From Pseudomonas mandelii (lineage in GTDB: Bacteria; Pseudomonadota; Gammaproteobacteria; Pseudomonadales; Pseudomonadaceae), in contig NZ_LT629796.1 in assembly GCF_900106065.1 (NCBI RefSeq), forward strand, positions 5,618,501-5,682,500: a stretch of 64,000 bases of DNA. The letters run 5' to 3'. How positions within the stretch are numbered: the stretch's first letter is position 1; each line of letters begins with the position of its first letter. A program made the translations under genes and the position numbers. Under the pieces are notes generated by a model, which was not told where the DNA came from, did no database searches, and saw nothing but the letters and a program-made list of their open reading frames with translations. Positions 9,353-20,149 of the stretch are shown one piece after another.

Positions 9353-9367
9353 GTGAGTAATACTCAC
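9353..9367. promoter_or_regulatory. Palindromic operator between nmrA-like and tetR genes
   Basis: GTGAGTA-A-TACTCAC is a 15-bp perfect palindrome about an odd centre. It extends to 23 bp (TAA...TTA ends) with one mismatched pair. It sits 25 bp upstream of the NmrA-like start, where a TetR-family dimer would block transcription. Confidence 0.8.
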
Positions 9368-9507
9368 GTTAAGAAGATGATAAACGCTCATGTTCTACCG
9401 TCAACCAATGTTAAGGAGGAAACCGACATACGGATGCAACCACTTGGGGGCGTTCGCGGGGGGTGCTAAGGTGAGTGCTTGTCATGTTATTGATCGGAAT
9501 CACGCCA

Positions 9508-10203
9508 GTGCCAAAGAAAGCTGCCACCGGGCTCGAGCAACCTGCTGCAGAGCCGACCCGCCGCAATCCCACGCAACAACGCAGTCGCGAGCGGCAGGAG
9601 CGAATCCTGGCGGTGGCGACGCAACTGATCGCAACCAAGGGCAGCGACCAGGTAAAAATGAGCGAAATTGCCGAATGCTCGGAGATCTCGATCGGATCGC
9701 TTTATCAGTACTTCCCTGACAAGAGCTCGGTCATTCGTACACTGGCCGAGCGCTATAACGCGGCAAGCCGTCGTTGTATCGAAGAGGCGCTGGTGACGGT
9801 GCAAGATGCGCAAGGGTTGGCGGATGCCTATTCGGACCTGCTGGATCAGTATTACGAGATCGTTCAGGCCGAACCTGCGATGCGTGATATTTGGTCAGGC
9901 ATGCAGGCAGACAAGCAGTTGCTGGCGTTGGAGCTGGAGGAGAGTCGTGTGGCGGGCGGCTTGCTGGCCGATGCGATGCTGCGGGTGTTTCCAGGCAGCG
10001 ATGCGCAGCGGGTTGCTGATTCTGCCTTTCTGATCTGGCAGCTAGGTGAAGCGACTATGCGACTGGCCATTTCTTGTGCGCCCGAAGAGGGCCGGCGGTT
10101 GTTTGAAGCCTTCAAGCGCATGTCGCTCGCTGAAATCATGGAGCCGGCGAACCTGAACACGTGCGACTCATCAACAGACTTGTCAGGGCCAATCCCCCGG
10201 TGA
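9508..10203 (+). CDS. TetR/AcrR family transcriptional regulator
   Basis: About 231 residues from the GTG at 9508 (CGGAA eight bases upstream). In-frame ATG 9484 and GTG 9475 are alternatives. The helix-turn-helix domain covers about residues 25-75: RERQERILAVATQLIATKG, MSEIAECSEISIGSLYQYFP and DKSSVIRTLAERY follow the TetR_N pattern closely. The C-terminal ligand/dimer domain is all-helical. The likely target is the palindrome at 9353-9367, controlling the divergent NmrA-like gene and itself; the inducer is unknown. Confidence 0.92.
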   Translation: MPKKAATGLEQPAAEPTRRNPTQQRSRERQERILAVATQLIATKGSDQVKMSEIAECSEISIGSLYQYFPDKSSVIRTLAERYNAASRRCIEEALVTVQDAQGLADAYSDLLDQYYEIVQAEPAMRDIWSGMQADKQLLALELEESRVAGGLLADAMLRVFPGSDAQRVADSAFLIWQLGEATMRLAISCAPEEGRRLFEAFKRMSLAEIMEPANLNTCDSSTDLSGPIPR

Positions 10204-10291
10204 GAGCGAGCCGGCTCGCGATGGTTGAAGGTCAGTCACATCAATGTTGAATGTGCTGCCCTCATCGCGAGCAGGTTCTCTCCCGCACGAG
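10200..10291. repeat. REP doublet (REPIN-like)
   Basis: GAGAGCGAGCCGGCTCGCGAT at 10202-10222 is matched by the inverted copy ATCGCGAGCAGGTTCTCTC near 10264-10282, with about 40 bp between. This is the usual pair of inverted Pseudomonas REP sequences, and it lies between convergent genes. Confidence 0.85.
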
Positions 10292-10310
10292 ATATTTCCT
10301 GGCGCAGTTT

Positions 10311-10595
10311 TTAAACGAAAGGCTGGCCGGTAAAACCACGGGGTAACCTTTGCAATCCGGCCATGGCGGTCAACCGTTGTACCCAGGCGGCGCGCCAGTC
10401 ATTGGCGGTGTGAGTGACTTTGGCCTTACGCGCAGCACGGCGTGCTGCGTTACGTTCGGCTTTGCGCGCGTCCTTGAACGCGTCGGTGTTGCGGCAGCTT
10501 CTGCACTTTACGCGGGTCAATTCGCTGGTTGATGTGAGATTGCTGCCTTTGTGACCGCAGGCCAGATGCCCGCTGACTTTGAAGTGAGTGACCAT
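10311..10595 (-). CDS. Hypothetical small basic zinc-ribbon-like protein
   Basis: 94 residues from the ATG at 10595, preceded by GAAGGAGACGTCCC. Cys/His pairs HLACGHKG near the N-terminus and VKCRSC about 24 residues later resemble a four-ligand zinc ribbon. They are followed by a very basic helix (KAERNAARRAARKAK). The combination suggests nucleic-acid binding, by inference only. It is monocistronic. Confidence 0.7.
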   Translation of the reverse strand: MVTHFKVSGHLACGHKGSNLTSTSELTRVKCRSCRNTDAFKDARKAERNAARRAARKAKVTHTANDWRAAWVQRLTAMAGLQRLPRGFTGQPFV

Positions 10596-10899
10596 GGGAC
10601 GTCTCCTTCGTGACGTGTGACTGTTTGACCTCCAGCTAATGAAGACGTTCGTTGGCTGCCCAGCGGGCAAAAAAATGGCCTGCATGCGGGCAGGCCAAGG
10701 GGTTCATCAAAGGAGTGAACCCACTGTAGGGTGTGTGTTGTGAACGTTACGTGAAAAGAAGTCACAAAAAATCCCGGCGTCAGGCCAGGTAGGGTGTGGA
10801 GAAAAAGATAATCAGACAGGCACGGACGCGCTGACGATGAAGTCGCCATTCACACGTCCTGGATCAGGCCCTGTTCTTGAATCGCGCGCCCAGATCGAA

Positions 10900-11130
10900 T
10901 CATCTGAACCGAGGAAGAGGCGGGTCGACAGGTTTTAACGAAGACAGGGTGTTTCGAATCAGTGGCGCGTCTTTTTCAATGTCGTTCAGGCGGTCACGAA
11001 TTCTGAGGGCTGTCGGATGCCCTCCTTGATGATCTACCCAATCGGCAATCTCCTTGCACGCAGCGGCAAGTCGAGCCTGGCGGGAGTCGAGCAGGGTAAG
11101 CAGGGTGGTGATGGACTCTTTTTCGGACAT
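10900..11130 (-). CDS. Hypothetical small helical protein
   Basis: 76 residues. The ATG at 11130 is chosen because GGAGG lies eight bases upstream. The protein is mostly alpha-helical and charged (LLTLLDSRQARLAAACKEI, RIRDRLNDIEKDAPL), with no membrane segment. No family is recognised. Confidence 0.65.
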   Translation of the reverse strand: MSEKESITTLLTLLDSRQARLAAACKEIADWVDHQGGHPTALRIRDRLNDIEKDAPLIRNTLSSLKPVDPPLPRFR

Positions 11131-11245
11131 GGCAAACACCTCCGTTCAAGAAACCTGACAAATAGCAGCAAAAAGCCCGCTGGGTGCGAGCTTTCTGCCG
11201 ATGGGGTCGCTGGTCCTTCAGCTGATTTCAGTATAGACCCGGACT

Positions 11246-11467
11246 TCAGGCTTGTCGGGCCGTCACTTGTGACCTGGTATTGAGCTGCCGGCATTCACGT
11301 TGGGCATCTTCTTCAAGATCAAAGCCGTCACCGATAAAGCCACGGGTGCGGGTATCTTCAATGCGATACCAGACGGCGGCGTCGGGTGGTGGGTGGCCGG
11401 CTTCTCCGGCCCGGCGGCCATGAATGATGATCTTGTTGCAACGCTTCACAACGAAAATGTCTTCCAT
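11246..11467 (-). CDS. Hypothetical protein, 73 residues
   Basis: Starts MEDIFVVKRCNKIIIHGRR and contains AVWYRIEDTRTRGFIGDGFD. It is small, soluble and of mixed charge, with a weak ribosome-binding site. No family is recognised. Its codon use matches the surrounding genes, which favours a real gene. Confidence 0.6.
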   Translation of the reverse strand: MEDIFVVKRCNKIIIHGRRAGEAGHPPPDAAVWYRIEDTRTRGFIGDGFDLEEDAQRECRQLNTRSQVTARQA

Positions 11468-11539
11468 GGCGTCACCGCAGCTGATTCATGTCCACATCAA
11501 CTATAGAAGCTCTTTGCAATCGTGCAAAAAATGGACGGG

Positions 11540-12580
11540 TCATTTTGTCGATTCTGCCTCAGCGATCATTTTCTCCAGATACATGGCGAGCCCGACTTCT
11601 TCTGCCCTGAGACCTTTACGCAGTCTCGGCCGCGGCAGTTGGGCCAAGGCGCCGAGCATAAAACCTTCGAGCACCGCCGGGTGGATGTAGCACTTGCGGC
11701 ACACGGCCGGGGTGTTACCGAGTTGCCTGGCAACGTTCTTGACCATCTCGACCACATGCCGTTTCGCGTCCGACTCAGGCTCCCACTGCAACTCACGCAG
11801 CACCGACAACGCCAGGACGCTCCCGGCCCATGTCCGATAATCCTTGGCCGTGAAGTCGGCGCCGGTGAGGGTTTGCAGGTAAGCATTGACATCTGAGGAG
11901 CTGACGGTGTGTCGCTCGCCATTTTCGTCCAGGTATTGGAAAAGGTCTTGTCCGGGAATCTCCAGGCAGCGCTTGATAATTCGCGCCAGGCGTCGGTCTT
12001 TCAAGGTGATCTGGTGTTCGACACCACTCTTGCCGCGAAACTGGAACAGGATCGCGCTGCCGTTGACCTCGACGTGACGGCTGCGCAGGGTGGTCAGGCC
12101 ATAGGATCGATTTTCCCGGGCGTATTGCGTGTTGCCGACCCGGATCAGCGTCGCATCGAGCAAGGTAATCACGGTGGCCATGACTTTATCTCGGCTGAAA
12201 TCCGGAGCGTCCAGCAGCGTTTCAAGCTGTTTGCGCAGCTTCGGCAGTGCCAGGCCAAAGTCCCGCAGGCGTGAGTATTTATCGGCATCGCGCACTTCGC
12301 GCCAACGCGCGTGATAACGGTATTGCTTGCGACCGCGAGCGTCACGGCCGGTGGCTTGCAAATGACCACGCGGGTCGGCGCAGATCCACACATTGGTATA
12401 GGCCGGCGGCACGGCAAGGGCGTTGAGGCGCTTGATTTCGTCGGGATCGGTAATGCGCTGGCCCGCAGAATTGAAGTAGCAGAATTTGCCGCGCAAGCGT
12501 TTGCGGGTGATTCCAGGCTGCGTGTCGTCGACGTAGTGCAGGTCGGGTGGCAGCACATCGGGCAGCGCGGTATCGGGCAT
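11540..12580 (-). CDS. DNA topoisomerase IB (poxvirus-like bacterial type)
   Basis: 346 residues, typical for bacterial TopIB. It relaxes supercoils through a 3'-phosphotyrosyl intermediate without ATP. The N-terminal domain (1-110) contains the YTNVWI segment; the catalytic domain holds IRVGN (Arg about 147), RGKSG (Lys about 183), KDYRTWAG (Arg about 249) and the nucleophile Tyr about 298 in NTPAVCRKCYIHPAV. AAGGA precedes the ATG by about ten bases. It is 78 bp downstream of modC on the same strand, probably an independent unit. Confidence 0.95.
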   Translation of the reverse strand: MPDTALPDVLPPDLHYVDDTQPGITRKRLRGKFCYFNSAGQRITDPDEIKRLNALAVPPAYTNVWICADPRGHLQATGRDARGRKQYRYHARWREVRDADKYSRLRDFGLALPKLRKQLETLLDAPDFSRDKVMATVITLLDATLIRVGNTQYARENRSYGLTTLRSRHVEVNGSAILFQFRGKSGVEHQITLKDRRLARIIKRCLEIPGQDLFQYLDENGERHTVSSSDVNAYLQTLTGADFTAKDYRTWAGSVLALSVLRELQWEPESDAKRHVVEMVKNVARQLGNTPAVCRKCYIHPAVLEGFMLGALAQLPRPRLRKGLRAEEVGLAMYLEKMIAEAESTK

Positions 12581-12658
12581 GGCAAAAAATCCTTGGCGAC
12601 GAAGTCAGGGGGCCTGTACAGCCATTGACCGCGTCCATTCGCCGTGGTGCCGACGAAT

Positions 12659-13738
12659 TTACGCCAGCACGGCCACCGCTTTGATCTGCGCCCAGAGTTG
12701 CTGGCCGGGGTGCACGCCCAGTTGGTCCCGGGAGTAGCGGGTGATGCGTGCCAGCAGCGGTGTGCCGGCCGCATTCAGGCGGATCAGCACGTGGGCGGCG
12801 TTATCGGCGCCGATTTCGCTGATCACCGTCACCGGCAAGCGATTGAGGATGCTGCTGTGCTCGACGCCTTGCAGGCTCAGGCTGACATCCCGCGCCTGGA
12901 CCTTGCAACGTAGCGCCTGGCCTTGGGTCATCGGAGCGTGCGCCACGCGAATGCTCAGGTCGGTATCGGGCAGCTGCAGCGTCAGCAACTGATAGTGCGG
13001 GTCATAGGCGCTGACATGGCCTTCAATCACCACGCCCGCATCGTCGCCCAGCGCCAGGGGCAAATCGAGACGCGCCAGGGTTTCACCGATTGGTCCGCTG
13101 GCCAACGCCTTGCCCTCGCTGAGCAGGACGATGTGGTCGGCCAGTCGGGCGACCTCATCCTGTGAGTGGCTGACGTACAGCACCGGGATATCGAGTTCAT
13201 CGTGCAGGCGTTGCAGATAAGGCAGGATTTCGTTTTTGCGCTGGCTATCCAGCGCCGCCAGCGGTTCGTCCATCAGCAACAGTTTGGGGCTGGTGAGCAG
13301 CGCGCGGGCGATGCCGATTCGTTGCCGTTCGCCTCCGGACAGGTGCTGCGGATGGCGGTCCAGCAGATGACCAATGCCCAACAGTTCAGTGGCATGCGCC
13401 ATGTCAACCCGGCGTTGCTGCTTGGGGATGCGCTTCAGCCCGAACTCCAGATTGGCCAGCACCGAAAGGTGAGGAAACAGGCTGGCCTCCTGAAAAACAT
13501 ACCCCAGCGCACGTTTATGCGGCGGTACGAAAATCTTCTTGTCACTGTCCTGCCAGACTTCATCGTTGACCTGAATAAAGCCCTGTTCGGCCTGCTCCAG
13601 ACCGGCGATACAGCGCAGGCACGTGGTTTTGCCTGACCCGGAATGGCCGTAAAGTGCCGTTACTCCGCGGCCGGGCAATTGCAGATCCACCTCCAGGGCG
13701 AATCCTGAATAAGTCAGTTTAAGGCGCATATGAATCAT
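12659..13738 (-). CDS. modC: Molybdate ABC transporter ATP-binding protein
   Basis: 359 residues. Walker [10 protein letters not shown] (about 31-39), signature [15 protein letters not shown], Walker [13 protein letters not shown] and the switch His in YVSHSQDEV are intact. The C-terminal ~100 residues form a Mop/TOBE domain, characteristic of ModC. It powers molybdate import through ModB. It is the last gene of modABC, separated from modB by 3 bp. Confidence 0.95.
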   Translation of the reverse strand: MIHMRLKLTYSGFALEVDLQLPGRGVTALYGHSGSGKTTCLRCIAGLEQAEQGFIQVNDEVWQDSDKKIFVPPHKRALGYVFQEASLFPHLSVLANLEFGLKRIPKQQRRVDMAHATELLGIGHLLDRHPQHLSGGERQRIGIARALLTSPKLLLMDEPLAALDSQRKNEILPYLQRLHDELDIPVLYVSHSQDEVARLADHIVLLSEGKALASGPIGETLARLDLPLALGDDAGVVIEGHVSAYDPHYQLLTLQLPDTDLSIRVAHAPMTQGQALRCKVQARDVSLSLQGVEHSSILNRLPVTVISEIGADNAAHVLIRLNAAGTPLLARITRYSRDQLGVHPGQQLWAQIKAVAVLA

Positions 13739-13741
13739 CGA

Positions 13742-14422
13742 TCAGCTCCAGCCCGCTTTGGTTTTACGGCTGGAATAGAGCGCCAGCAATACGGCAAAGG
13801 AGAACACCAGCATTGCCCCGGCGAGCCAATGGGCCTGGGCATATTCCATGGCTTCAACGTGATCGTAGATCTGCACCGAGACCACGCGGGTCTTGTCGGG
13901 AATGTTGCCGCCAATCATCAGCACCACGCCGAACTCGCCGACAGTGTGGGCGAAACCGAGAATGGCCGCGGTGATGAAGCCGGGGCGAGCCAGCGGCAGA
14001 ATCACGCTGAAAAAGGTGTCCCATGGATTGGCGCGCAAGGTAGCGGCCACTTCCAGCGGGCGGGTGCCAATGGCGGAAAAGGCGTTTTGCAGCGGCTGGA
14101 CCACGAACGGCATCGAGTACAGCACCGAACCGATCACCAGTCCCGCAAAACTGAATGTGAGCGTGCCGAGCCCCAGTGACTGGGTGAATTGGCCGACAAA
14201 GCCGTTAGGGCCGAGCGCCAACAATAAATAAAAGCCAATCACCGTGGGCGGCAGGACCAGGGGCAGGGCGACAATTGCCCCGACCGGGCCGCGCAACCAC
14301 GAGCGTGTGCGCGACAGCCATAACGCAATCGGAGTGCCGATGATCAACAGGATAAGCGTCGTCAGGGACGCCAGTTTCAGGGTCAGCCAGATGGCGGAAA
14401 AGTCGGCACTCGTCAGCGTCAT
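13742..14422 (-). CDS. modB: Molybdate ABC transporter permease
   Basis: 226 residues with five predicted membrane helices and the EAA loop [20 protein letters not shown], which docks on Mod[18 protein letters not shown] is typical of ModB. Its start follows the modA stop with no gap, so the two are translationally coupled. Confidence 0.95.
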   Translation of the reverse strand: MTLTSADFSAIWLTLKLASLTTLILLIIGTPIALWLSRTRSWLRGPVGAIVALPLVLPPTVIGFYLLLALGPNGFVGQFTQSLGLGTLTFSFAGLVIGSVLYSMPFVVQPLQNAFSAIGTRPLEVAATLRANPWDTFFSVILPLARPGFITAAILGFAHTVGEFGVVLMIGGNIPDKTRVVSVQIYDHVEAMEYAQAHWLAGAMLVFSFAVLLALYSSRKTKAGWS

Positions 14423-16400
<1,978 letters not shown>

Positions 16401-16635
16401 TTCAATGATTCTCCGGCGGATAGAACCGGTTTTTTACCAGCAATGGTTGATGTAGAGCCAGTCGACTTTTGTATCCGGGACGTTTTCCATTATTCAAGGG
16501 CCTTAAAAAAAAGGCGTAACCGCACGTCATGGTAGCGCTCGGTGCATCGTAGGTTTGGCTAAAGTCTTGTACGGCGAGATGTTTCTTTGTGGTATTTCAA
16601 TGCCCCCACAACCTGATCGATTGCATTGAGAGGCA

Positions 16636-17622
16636 ATGATGTTCAAAGGTATTTTGATCGACAAAGACGACAGCGGTTACCGGGCCACACTGCAAGAGAT
16701 CAATGACGATCAACTGCCCGAGGGCGATGTGACGGTGCGGGTCGCGTACAGCACCTTGAACTTCAAGGATGGCCTGGCGATCACCGGCAGCAGCCCGGTG
16801 GTCAGGAAATTCCCCATGGTGCCCGGAATCGACCTGGCCGGTACGGTCGAAGTCAGCGAGCATCCGGACTACAAGGTCGGTGACCAGGTCTTGCTCAATG
16901 GGTGGGGCGTAGGCGAAGGGCATTGGGGCGGGCTCGCACAAAAAGCGCGCCTCAAGGGCGACTGGCTGATCCCACTGCCCAAGGAATTCACCGCGGCTCA
17001 AGCCATGGCAATCGGCACGGCCGGTTACACGGCGATGCTGTGCATCCTGGCGCTGGAACATAATGGTGTCACGCCTGAGCAGGGCGAAGTCCTGGTCACC
17101 GGGGCCAACGGCGGCGTAGGCAGTTTCGCCATCGCGCTGCTGAGCAAGCTTGGCTATAAAGTCGTAGCGTCCACGGGGCGCACCGCCGAGCACGATTACC
17201 TCAAGCAACTGGGCGCCAGCGAGATCATTGATCGCGCCACTCTGTCCTTGCCGGGCAAACCGCTGGCCAAGGAACGCTGGGCGGCGGTGATCGACTCGGT
17301 CGGCAGCCACACGCTGGCCAACGCCTGCGCCAGCACCAAGGCCAATGGCACGGTCGCCGCCTGTGGTCTTGCACAAGGCATGGATTTCCCGGCCTCCGTC
17401 GCGCCGTTCATTTTGCGTGGCGTGACGTTGGCCGGGATCAACAGCGTGACCCAGCCCAAAGCCAAGCGGATGGAAGCCTGGAATCGGCTGGCCAAGGATC
17501 TGGACTTCGCGTTGCTGCCACTGATCAGCCATGAAATCGGCTTGAGCGAAGCTATCGACGCCGCACCGCGCTTGCTCGCCGGACAATTGCGCGGGCGAGT
17601 GGTGGTCGATGTGAATCGGTGA
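16636..17622 (+). CDS. acuI: YhdH/AcuI-type zinc-free medium-chain reductase
   Basis: 328 residues, MDR superfamily, most like YhdH/AcuI acrylyl-CoA reductase (NADPH). The N-terminal GroES-like domain contains STLNFKDGLAI and MVPGIDLAGTV. The nucleotide-binding motif is VTGANGGVGSFAIALL, followed by a STGR loop typical of NADPH use. No structural-zinc cysteine cluster is seen. Tandem ATGs occur at 16636 and 16639; AGAGG favours the second. It ends one base before the convergent ada gene. Confidence 0.85.
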   Translation: MMFKGILIDKDDSGYRATLQEINDDQLPEGDVTVRVAYSTLNFKDGLAITGSSPVVRKFPMVPGIDLAGTVEVSEHPDYKVGDQVLLNGWGVGEGHWGGLAQKARLKGDWLIPLPKEFTAAQAMAIGTAGYTAMLCILALEHNGVTPEQGEVLVTGANGGVGSFAIALLSKLGYKVVASTGRTAEHDYLKQLGASEIIDRATLSLPGKPLAKERWAAVIDSVGSHTLANACASTKANGTVAACGLAQGMDFPASVAPFILRGVTLAGINSVTQPKAKRMEAWNRLAKDLDFALLPLISHEIGLSEAIDAAPRLLAGQLRGRVVVDVNR

Positions 17623-18687
17623 TTACACGGTTTCGCGTTCCAGCAACTGACGCTTGCGCTCGACACCCCAGCGATAGCCCGAGAGGTTGCCGTCGCTGCG
17701 TACCACGCGGTGGCACGGGATCGCCACTGCAATACTGTTCGCGCCGCAGGCCTGAGCCACGGCGCGCACGGCTTTGGGCGCGCCGATACGCTGAGCGATA
17801 TCGGCGTAGCTGGCGGTGCTGCCTGCAGGAATCTCCCGCAGCGCCTGCCAGACCCGCTCTTGAAAAGCGGTGCCGCGCACGTCCAGCGGCAAATCCAGGC
17901 CAATTGCCGGGGCTTCGATAAAACCGACAACCTTGGCAATCAACTGCTCGAACGCGTGATCGGCGCCAATCAGATTCGCACGCCGAAACTTGTCCTGCAG
18001 GTCGCAAACCAGTTGATGCGGATCATCCCCCAGCAGGATCGCGCAAACACCGCGTTCACTTTGCGCCACCAGAATGGCCCCCAGGGAACACTGGCCAACG
18101 GCAAAACGAATGTCGTTGTTCTGGCCCGCCGCGCGGTAATCCCCCGGCTTCATGCCCAGCAGTTTATCGGCCGATTCATAGAAGCGGCTGTTGGAGTTGA
18201 AACCGGCGTCATACAGGGCGTCGGTGACTGAGCCGCCGTCGGCCAGGCGTTCGCGCACTTTGCGGGAACGATGGGCGGTTGCGTACCCCTTGGGTGTCAG
18301 CCCGGTCACGGCTTTGAATACGCGGTGGAAATGGAAGCTGCTCAGGCCTGCTGCCTGCGCCAGCTCATTTAACGCAGGCGGATTTTCGGCGGATTCGATG
18401 TGGCGGCAGGCGACAGCGACGGTTGCTGCGTGTTGTGCGGCTACATCGCTTTGATCCTTCGTGGCCCGTTTGCTGGGACGATAGCCCGCCGCCAGGGCTT
18501 GTTCTGCCGTGTCGAAAAATTCGACATTCTGCGGTTTCGGCAAGCGTGCCAGGCTGCTGGGGCGGCAATAGATTCCAGTGGTTTTCACGGCGTAGACAAA
18601 CTGCCCGTCGGCACCGGGATCCCGTGCAACGACGGCGGCCCAGCGAGGATCGTCCTCGGTGGCAATCCTGGTCGAATGAGTTGTCAT
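17623..18687 (-). CDS. ada: Ada-like regulator/O6-methylguanine-DNA methyltransferase with defective zinc site
   Basis: 354 residues from the ATG at 18687. Three domains as in Ada: an N-terminal methylphosphotriester domain (1-80), an AraC helix-turn-helix (about 85-185; LSSFHFHRVFKAVTGLTPKG) and a C-terminal methyltransferase with PCHRV (Cys about 325). Ada normally binds zinc through four Cys in GI(F/Y)CRPSC...RPCKRC. Here only the first survives (GIYCRPSS, Cys 41); the others are Ser 45, Ser 72 and Ala 75. The DNA repair domain looks functional, but methylation-triggered activation may be lost or altered. It is the last gene of an ogt-oxygenase-alkB-ada cluster. Confidence 0.9.
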   Translation of the reverse strand: MTTHSTRIATEDDPRWAAVVARDPGADGQFVYAVKTTGIYCRPSSLARLPKPQNVEFFDTAEQALAAGYRPSKRATKDQSDVAAQHAATVAVACRHIESAENPPALNELAQAAGLSSFHFHRVFKAVTGLTPKGYATAHRSRKVRERLADGGSVTDALYDAGFNSNSRFYESADKLLGMKPGDYRAAGQNNDIRFAVGQCSLGAILVAQSERGVCAILLGDDPHQLVCDLQDKFRRANLIGADHAFEQLIAKVVGFIEAPAIGLDLPLDVRGTAFQERVWQALREIPAGSTASYADIAQRIGAPKAVRAVAQACGANSIAVAIPCHRVVRSDGNLSGYRWGVERKRQLLERETV

Positions 18688-18774
18688 GGTTTCATGTCCG
18701 TTGACCCGTTTTTTCCAGATTAACAAGCCCCCAGCACCACAGCACTCCGAGTCTTGCGGTTGAATTCTTGGGCT

Positions 18775-19440
18775 TCATCCGGCGGTTCGAAAGGTGAAGT
18801 TGATCCGTTGTTCACCCAGGCGCGGGTGATGGCCGTCCTTGATCGGCAGCACGCCGTGATAACGCAAACGATCGACGCCACCCCAGACCACGATATCGCC
18901 ATGCAGCAACGGTACACGCTGGCTTTTATCGCTTCGTTCAAACCCGCCGAACAGGAACATTGCCGGCAATCCCAATGACACCGACACGATCGGTGCGGCG
19001 TAGGAACCTTCGTTCTTGTCTTGGTGCAATGACATCCTGGCCCCGGGGACATAGCGGTTGATCAGGCAGGAGTCAGGGACAAACCCGGCAAATCCCGCTT
19101 CCCGTGCCGCCGCTTGTGCCAGTTCGAAAAACACGTCAGGCATCTCGGGCCAGGGGCGTCCGGTCTGTGGGTCATTGCGCGTATACCGGTAGCCGCTGCG
19201 GTCGGTGGTCCAGCCCCAGGTGCCGCAACTGCTCAAGGCCACCGACATGGTAAAGCCGCCGGGGGTGACCATCTGCCGAAACGGAGCGGCCGCCAGAACC
19301 GCTTCAAGTGCTGGCAACAATCGATCGAGCCGGGGCAGGGCAAAGCCGCGCAAGACGAAGGACTGTTCACCGATCTGCTCACGTCTGGGCTCCTGCTCGG
19401 GTTCGGCATCGGCAAAAAGATCGAAAGTGGTCGGGCTCAT
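18775..19440 (-). CDS. alkB: AlkB, DNA oxidative demethylase
   Basis: 221 residues from the ATG at 19440 (MSPTTFDLFADAE, matching the start of E. coli AlkB); upstream in-frame starts overlap the preceding gene. Iron ligands of the 2-oxoglutarate/Fe(II) fold are SLHQDKNE (HxD) and RLRYHGVLP (distal His), with the 2-OG-binding Arg in RINFTFR. It repairs 1-methyladenine and 3-methylcytosine. It begins about 5 bp after the DUF2086-type oxygenase gene and belongs to the alkylation-repair operon. Confidence 0.93.
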   Translation of the reverse strand: MSPTTFDLFADAEPEQEPRREQIGEQSFVLRGFALPRLDRLLPALEAVLAAAPFRQMVTPGGFTMSVALSSCGTWGWTTDRSGYRYTRNDPQTGRPWPEMPDVFFELAQAAAREAGFAGFVPDSCLINRYVPGARMSLHQDKNEGSYAAPIVSVSLGLPAMFLFGGFERSDKSQRVPLLHGDIVVWGGVDRLRYHGVLPIKDGHHPRLGEQRINFTFRTAG

Positions 19441-19444
19441 GGGG

Positions 19445-20149
19445 TCATAACGCATCGTGAAAGATGATTCCAAGGGTATGCCGTTTTCCGCTGTGCAGGC
19501 GACTCACGCCGTGACGCATGGTCACTCGGTAATAGCCGCGAACGCCTTTGACCGGTCGCTGGCTCACGGCAAAGATCAGACCATCGCCTTTCTTCAGGCG
19601 GATCACCTGCGGGCGTGACTGCATCCGCGGGCGTTGTTCGGTTAGCACAAACTCGCCGCCGGTAAAGTCTTCGTCCGGTTCCGACAGAAGAATCGCCACC
19701 TGCAGCGGGAACACGTGTTCGCCGTACAGATCCTGGTGCAAACAGTTGTAGTCCTGCGGGCCATATTGCAGCAATAACGGAGTCGGGCGTTCCTGACCGG
19801 CGGCATGGCAGCGTTGCAGGAACGCTTCGTGGGTTGCGGGGAAACGGGACGGCAAGTCCATGCATTCATACCAGCGGTTGGCGATCGGCACCAGTCGAGG
19901 GTAGAGCGCACTGCGCAAGCGGGCGACTGTGTCCGGCAAGGGGTAGTTGAAATACTTGTACTCGCCACGGCCAAAACCGTGTCGCGCCATGATCACTTGA
20001 GAGCGGAAGGGCGCTGACTGGGTATAGAGCGCACTGACGTCATCGCACGCCTGCGCACTCAACAGCGACTTGATGACAGCGCAGCCATCCTGATCGATTT
20101 GTTGCCCCAGGGCTGCCCAGTCCAGCGCATCGAAGGTTTGCTCGCTCAT
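19445..20149 (-). CDS. 2OG-Fe(II) oxygenase, DUF2086 (DNA-damage-associated) family
   Basis: 234 residues. The ATG at 20149 overlaps the TGA of the methyltransferase gene (ATGA), so translation is coupled; frames further upstream lie within that gene. The iron site is NCLHQDLYGEH (HxD) with a distal His in MRHGVSRLHSGKRHTLGIIF. This family is catalogued as an oxygenase acting on damaged DNA, but its exact substrate is not established. Its place between a methyltransferase and alkB supports a repair role. Confidence 0.85.
   Translation of the reverse strand: MSEQTFDALDWAALGQQIDQDGCAVIKSLLSAQACDDVSALYTQSAPFRSQVIMARHGFGRGEYKYFNYPLPDTVARLRSALYPRLVPIANRWYECMDLPSRFPATHEAFLQRCHAAGQERPTPLLLQYGPQDYNCLHQDLYGEHVFPLQVAILLSEPDEDFTGGEFVLTEQRPRMQSRPQVIRLKKGDGLIFAVSQRPVKGVRGYYRVTMRHGVSRLHSGKRHTLGIIFHDAL

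Noticed and set aside
16597..17586. 329-codon open frame opposite the acuI-like gene
   Set aside because: Antisense shadow. The plus strand shows full MDR motifs.
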